Below, piece after piece: positions 5,374-8,663 of a stretch of DNA of 8,663 nucleotides (position 1 is its first letter; each line of letters opens with the position of its first letter). The stretch comes from CAMCXT01 sp046302715 (lineage in GTDB: Bacteria > Bacteroidota > Bacteroidia > M30B66), in NCBI GenBank assembly GCA_046302715.1, contig JBKCHQ010000163.1, positions 1 through 8,663 of the forward strand, in the 5' to 3' direction. A program made the position numbers and the translations under genes. The notes below the pieces were generated by a model. It had not been told where the DNA came from. It did not search any database and saw nothing but the letters and a program-made list of their open reading frames with translations.

Positions 5374-7527
5374 TTAATGCAATAAGGTAATTCTTCCAAT
5401 GTATTCCTGTTTCTTAAGCGTGGGGCGCTGTGTGATAACTCTGTAGGCATAAACCCCATCTTGGAAATCAAGGTTGTCGTATCGATTCATTAGCCCCCAA
5501 ACCTCGCCGTACCTGTCGGTATAAAAAATCGTTTCGCCCCATCGGTTAAACACCCAAAATTCAAAGGAAGAAAACCCTTGCCCTACCGGTGTGAAAAAAT
5601 CATTCAAACCGTCGCCATCGGGCGTAAAAGCATTAGGAATCCACAACGCATAGGGCGGGTAGGCATAAATGGTTTGGGTAGTACTGTCGCGGCAGGCATT
5701 GGCATCCTCAATGTAAAGGGTAACATCGTAAAATCCGGTATCGGGGTAAGTGTACAGCGGACTTGTTTCATTCGAAAAACCGTCACCATCGCCAAAATCC
5801 CAGAACCAATCGGTGACGTTATCGTACGACTGATCGATAAATTGAATAGTGCGCTGGTCGGTATATCGTAAATCGAATTGCGCATTTACCTCATTAACAT
5901 TTACTGTAATGTTTCGGTTTACAGAAATGCCACAAGCATCTGTGGCATAAAGAACATAAGTTGTGGAGCTCGAAGGGCCTACATAAAGTACACTCGATAA
6001 ATCAGCAAATCCTTGCCAAAAATATGTTACTGGAGCCTTCCCTCCCTCGGCATCAGCACCAATGAGCACTGAGTCGCCCTTGCAAATCGCATGTGTAGGT
6101 TGAGGGTTCAGAGCCAGTGGAATGTATCCATCGATAATAATTTGTGCATCTAAGCTGGCTGTATTTCCGCAGCGGTCGTTAACATTAACCGTGTATGTAG
6201 TGGTTTGTTCGGGCACCACGGTAACCGGATTTTGCCCGGGCATAAATCCTTCCCAAACTACCAGATAGGGCTCTGCACCGCCACTAATAACGGCTTCAAG
6301 TTCGGTGGCAATGCGCGGGCAATCATAATTAATAGGGTTTATTGGAGCAATGCTAAGCGGTGTGGCGGGATCCAATATAGTAAAGCTAACGGTAATGGGT
6401 TCAATGCCCGAACAGGTTTGTTTATTGTAGGTTATATTTATGGTTTCGCCTCCCGGTTCGTTTACACCGTCGGCTAATATTATAATGGGAATGGATGCCT
6501 GCGTTTGTCCCGCCTGAAGTGTGATCGAGTTATTGATGGTTTGATAATCGATACCTGCAGTCGCAGTGCCCGAAATCTGAAGCGGATAATTGGTAACCTG
6601 GCTCGGGGCATCGCCCTCGATTTGAAATACGAGGTTCATATTGCCGCAATTTTCATAGGCAATGGTGTAATTGTTAATCACTGCACTGGTTGCCGGAAAA
6701 ACAGTTTGGCCAAACATTACCGGAGTGCTACTTTTCATACTACCGGCTTCTAGAAATACGGCACTGTCCCATAAGTCATCCGAAACATCTGCAATTACGA
6801 GGGTAAGCGTGTACCACTGACAACTTTGAAGTGCATTTTTTGAAGCGGTAAGACGTCGGGTAAATCCATCGTACTGAATAGCGGCACTTGACGGTCCGCC
6901 ATTGTCGTTGTTGTAATACAGGTTGTTATTGGTATTAAGATTTATGGTATTTACCGATACGGGGTCGCCAGAAACTGGGGTAATGGCCATGTTATAATTT
7001 CCCGTAATTCCCGGTCCTGAAATAAAAAATGCAAAGGCATCATTAAATTCGCTCCCAACATACTCGTTATATTCTTCAGATGCGAATACGTAGTTAAAAC
7101 TCACCTTATCGCCGAACACCCTGAATTTAAAACGCAAAACAGCAGCGTCGAAGGTCTCTTCACCGCCAATCAATGGATTAAGCAAACTTGTGCCATTAAG
7201 ATTGAGAGATCCATTTCCGCCCTGCCCTTCGTCGTTGTTAGGGCCAACGGCATTTTGGATTTTTCCCGTACTCATTATGATTCCTGTGTCTACATCCATA
7301 CCCGATGCATCGCCGTTTGAGAATCTTCCTAGCATGGTGGCCGAACCGCTAAATACAATGCTGGCCGGATCAAATTCGATGGTGCCGCTTTCGTCGTCGA
7401 TAAGATAATCTACCATTTGAGCCGCACTGGCCTGACTTACAGCTAGCTGACAATACAAATTCTTTCCACCTAACAGCAGGAGAAGAATTAGCAATAATCG
7501 AAATCCCAACACATCACGTAAAATCAT
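5374..7527 (-). CDS. Choice-of-anchor L surface protein with Calx-beta-like, Ig-like, PKD and T9SS type B domains
   Basis: 717 residues, ATG at 7527 and TAA at 5374. The signal peptide has R4 and R10, a Leu-rich core 11-19 and probable cleavage near C26/Q27; the Cys is not in a lipobox context, so a lipoprotein is unlikely. Residues about 30-263 form a choice-of-anchor L domain: GIIMSTGK at 82-89, FASEEYNEYV at 148-157, NDAFAFFISGPG at 162-173 and ADVSDDLWDSAVFLEAGS at 246-263. A Calx-beta-like segment follows (GTATAGIDY at 320-328, ADGVNEPGGET at 352-362), then two Ig-like units (403-481, 482-546), a PKD domain (WDFGDGDG at 576-583) and the T9SS type B tail from W629. The acidic loops suggest calcium binding, which is inference. 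The protein should be an exported surface or matrix protein with no enzymatic activity visible. It is first in the probable operon with the gene ending at 3066 and is divergent from the M20 peptidase gene. Confidence 0.92.
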   Translation of the reverse strand: MILRDVLGFRLLLILLLLLGGKNLYCQLAVSQASAAQMVDYLIDDESGTIEFDPASIVFSGSATMLGRFSNGDASGMDVDTGIIMSTGKIQNAVGPNNDEGQGGNGSLNLNGTSLLNPLIGGEETFDAAVLRFKFRVFGDKVSFNYVFASEEYNEYVGSEFNDAFAFFISGPGITGNYNMAITPVSGDPVSVNTINLNTNNNLYYNNDNGGPSSAAIQYDGFTRRLTASKNALQSCQWYTLTLVIADVSDDLWDSAVFLEAGSMKSSTPVMFGQTVFPATSAVINNYTIAYENCGNMNLVFQIEGDAPSQVTNYPLQISGTATAGIDYQTINNSITLQAGQTQASIPIIILADGVNEPGGETINITYNKQTCSGIEPITVSFTILDPATPLSIAPINPINYDCPRIATELEAVISGGAEPYLVVWEGFMPGQNPVTVVPEQTTTYTVNVNDRCGNTASLDAQIIIDGYIPLALNPQPTHAICKGDSVLIGADAEGGKAPVTYFWQGFADLSSVLYVGPSSSTTYVLYATDACGISVNRNITVNVNEVNAQFDLRYTDQRTIQFIDQSYDNVTDWFWDFGDGDGFSNETSPLYTYPDTGFYDVTLYIEDANACRDSTTQTIYAYPPYALWIPNAFTPDGDGLNDFFTPVGQGFSSFEFWVFNRWGETIFYTDRYGEVWGLMNRYDNLDFQDGVYAYRVITQRPTLKKQEYIGRITLLH
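5377..5643 (-). other. T9SS type B C-terminal sorting domain (gliding motility-associated CTD)
   Basis: Residues 629-717 of the 717-residue protein. It begins WIPNAFTPDGDGLNDFF, continues with FEFWVFNRWGETIFYTD and DGVYAYRV, and ends in the strand YIGRITLLH. Order and spacing match the type B T9SS tail and the 89-residue tail of the neighbour. Confidence 0.93.
5890..6321 (-). repeat. Two tandem Ig-like units with an exact 79-residue period
   Basis: Within the 717-residue protein, key positions recur exactly 79 residues apart: C403/C482, W425/W504 (each W-x-G-F), T442-T-T-Y against S521-T-T-Y, and the D-x-C-G at 451-454 against 530-533. The second Cys of each unit (C453, C532) probably pairs with the first. 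The units are Ig-like and resemble the short SprB-type repeats of large Bacteroidota adhesins. Identity elsewhere in the unit is modest. Confidence 0.75.
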
Positions 7528-7666
7528 TGCATAAAGATAATTCAGAAATCGACCGAATTGTTTAAGATATTTATCATATTAAAAAAAATCATAAACTTCT
7601 ATCTAAGATTATACCATTTTTGCCATTTTTACCAACGAAGATTTTAATTTAAAACACCAAAGAGAT
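7528..7666. other. Divergent intergenic region between the surface locus and the M20 peptidase gene
   Basis: 139 bp, AT-rich, with no reading frame of note. It must hold promoters for both directions. On the minus strand TATCTTTA (7539-7532) resembles the TAnnTTTG -7 element, but it sits only five bases from the ATG at 7527 and has no matching -33 element, so it is weak. On the plus side there is a tandem CCATTTTT (7614-7621 and 7623-7630), an A8 run at 7581-7588, and a purine-rich AAAGAGAT directly before the ATG at 7667. No convincing Shine-Dalgarno sequence or hairpin terminator was seen. Confidence 0.6.
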
Positions 7667-8663
7667 ATGAGCGATATTCGTGCTATTGTTGATCAAAATT
7701 CCGAACGCTATTTGAGCGAATTGTTTGATTTATTGAGAATTCCCTCAGTGAGTGCCGATCCCAAATACAAACAGGATGTATTACGCATGGCTGATGCGGT
7801 AAAGCAGAGTTTGGAGGCTGCCGGAGCCGAAAAGGTAGAAATTTGCCCCACACCTGGATATCCCATCGTTTATGGCGAAAAAATCATCAATCCCGAATTG
7901 CCAACGGTACTGGTTTATGGGCATTATGATGTTCAGCCTCCCGATCCGCTCGAATTGTGGACCAGTCCGCCCTTTGAGCCGGTAATTCGTAATGGAAATA
8001 TTTATGCACGTGGATCGGCCGACGACAAAGGCCAGTTTTTTATGCATGTTAAAGCATTTGAACTGATGCTCCTAAATAACCTTTTGCCTTGCAATATTAA
8101 ATTTATGATTGAAGGCGAAGAGGAAGTAGGCTCCTCAAATCTTGATGGATTTCTGGCGGCCAATAAAGAGCGACTAAAAGCCGACTGTGTATTGGTTTCG
8201 GATACATCCATGATTGCTAATGATATACCCTCAATAAACACCGGTCTTCGCGGACTTTCATACGTTGAGGTAGAGGTAACGGGGCCCAACCGCGATTTGC
8301 ACTCGGGCGTTTATGGTGGAGGCGTAGCCAACCCAATTAACGTGTTATGCGATATGATTGCATCGCTAAAGGACTCAGATTTACATATTACGATACCCGG
8401 TTTTTACGATGATGTTATTGAATTAAGTCAGGCAGAGCGCGATGCCATTAATTCAGCACCGTTCGAGGTTGAAGAGTACAAACAGGAGCTAAAAATTGGC
8501 GATGTTATGGGCGAAAAAGGATATACCACACTCGAACGCACGGCAACACGACCTACCCTTGATGTAAATGGAATTTGGGGCGGTTACACCGGCGAGGGTG
8601 CTAAAACGGTATTGCCATCAAAGGCCTATGCCAAAATTTCGATGCGTTTGGTGCCCAATCAAA
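7667..8663 (+). CDS. M20-family metallodipeptidase, C-terminal part beyond window
   Basis: 332 codons from ATG 7667 to the right edge, with no stop; family members of this type are usually around 450-470 residues, so roughly the last quarter is missing. There is no signal peptide, so the enzyme is probably cytoplasmic. The di-metal (usually zinc) catalytic domain is intact as far as seen: GHYDVQP with metal ligand H86 and D88, SADDKG with bridging D119, IEGEEEVGS with general base E152 and ligand E153, and VSDT with ligand D179. The inserted lid domain begins near residue 206 with DLHSG (H212), and the strongly conserved RPTLDVNGIWGGY (295-307) and KTVLPSKA (313-320) follow. The last metal-binding His would lie outside the window. 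M20 enzymes of this subgroup cleave dipeptides or similar small peptides; the substrate cannot be fixed from sequence. It is divergent from the surface genes and has no evident functional link with them. Confidence 0.93.
   Translation, partial: MSDIRAIVDQNSERYLSELFDLLRIPSVSADPKYKQDVLRMADAVKQSLEAAGAEKVEICPTPGYPIVYGEKIINPELPTVLVYGHYDVQPPDPLELWTSPPFEPVIRNGNIYARGSADDKGQFFMHVKAFELMLLNNLLPCNIKFMIEGEEEVGSSNLDGFLAANKERLKADCVLVSDTSMIANDIPSINTGLRGLSYVEVEVTGPNRDLHSGVYGGGVANPINVLCDMIASLKDSDLHITIPGFYDDVIELSQAERDAINSAPFEVEEYKQELKIGDVMGEKGYTTLERTATRPTLDVNGIWGGYTGEGAKTVLPSKAYAKISMRLVPNQ

Noticed and set aside
7443..7527. Cys26 of the 717-residue protein as a lipoprotein acylation site
   Set aside because: The preceding residues are K-N-L-Y, not a lipobox. 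A normal signal-peptidase I site near C26/Q27 fits better and suits T9SS cargo.
7667..8663. M20 peptidase as a processing enzyme for the neighbouring surface proteins
   Set aside because: It has no signal peptide, is transcribed divergently and belongs to a family acting on small peptides. Nothing beyond proximity supports a link.

Overview
The window looks like a chromosomal segment from a member of the Bacteroidota, most likely a Flavobacteriia- or Sphingobacteriia-type gliding or T9SS-bearing lineage. The evidence is two complete proteins that end in the type B C-terminal sorting domain of the type IX secretion system (T9SS; also called the gliding-motility-associated C-terminal domain), a choice-of-anchor L module, many PKD/Ig-like domains, AT-rich gene starts and no clear Shine-Dalgarno sequences. 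I cannot name the genus.

Layout. Positions 1 to 7527 hold three large genes on the minus strand, transcribed right to left. They are (i) 7527-5374, a 717-residue choice-of-anchor L / Calx-beta-like / Ig-like / PKD protein with a T9SS type B tail; (ii) 5360-3066, a 764-residue protein with a cysteine-rich N-terminal module, four PKD-type domains and a T9SS type B tail; and (iii) 2967 to beyond the left edge, at least 989 codons of a secreted protein with a signal peptide, a non-repeat N-terminal region and a tandem array of seven full Ig/PKD-like repeats plus part of an eighth. Genes i and ii are separated by 13 bp and probably share a transcript. Genes ii and iii are separated by 98 bp that holds a candidate promoter and an AT-rich palindrome. 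A 139-bp divergent region (7528-7666) separates this locus from a plus-strand gene for a cytoplasmic M20-family metallopeptidase, which runs off the right edge.

How the genes may work together. The three minus-strand genes look like one cell-surface locus. All have signal peptides for Sec export. Two visibly carry the type B T9SS tail for crossing the outer membrane; the third may carry one beyond the window. The modules are those of extracellular adhesins or matrix proteins and no catalytic domain is visible, so adhesion, surface layer or motility filament roles are the reasonable guesses, but the sequence does not prove any of them. The repeat type that fills gene iii also occurs once inside gene ii, which ties the two genes together. 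The M20 peptidase looks like an ordinary housekeeping neighbour.

The most interesting points are the TTG-started signal peptide of gene iii with a run of nine T inside its hydrophobic core (a possible slippage switch), the regular Cys-Trp-Trp-Cys repeat family shared by genes iii and ii, the uncharacterised Cys-rich N-terminal module of gene ii, and the absence of a PorP/SprF-type partner gene within the window. No RNA gene, CRISPR array, insertion sequence, attachment site or convincing terminator was seen, and there is no gene-free stretch longer than 139 bp.
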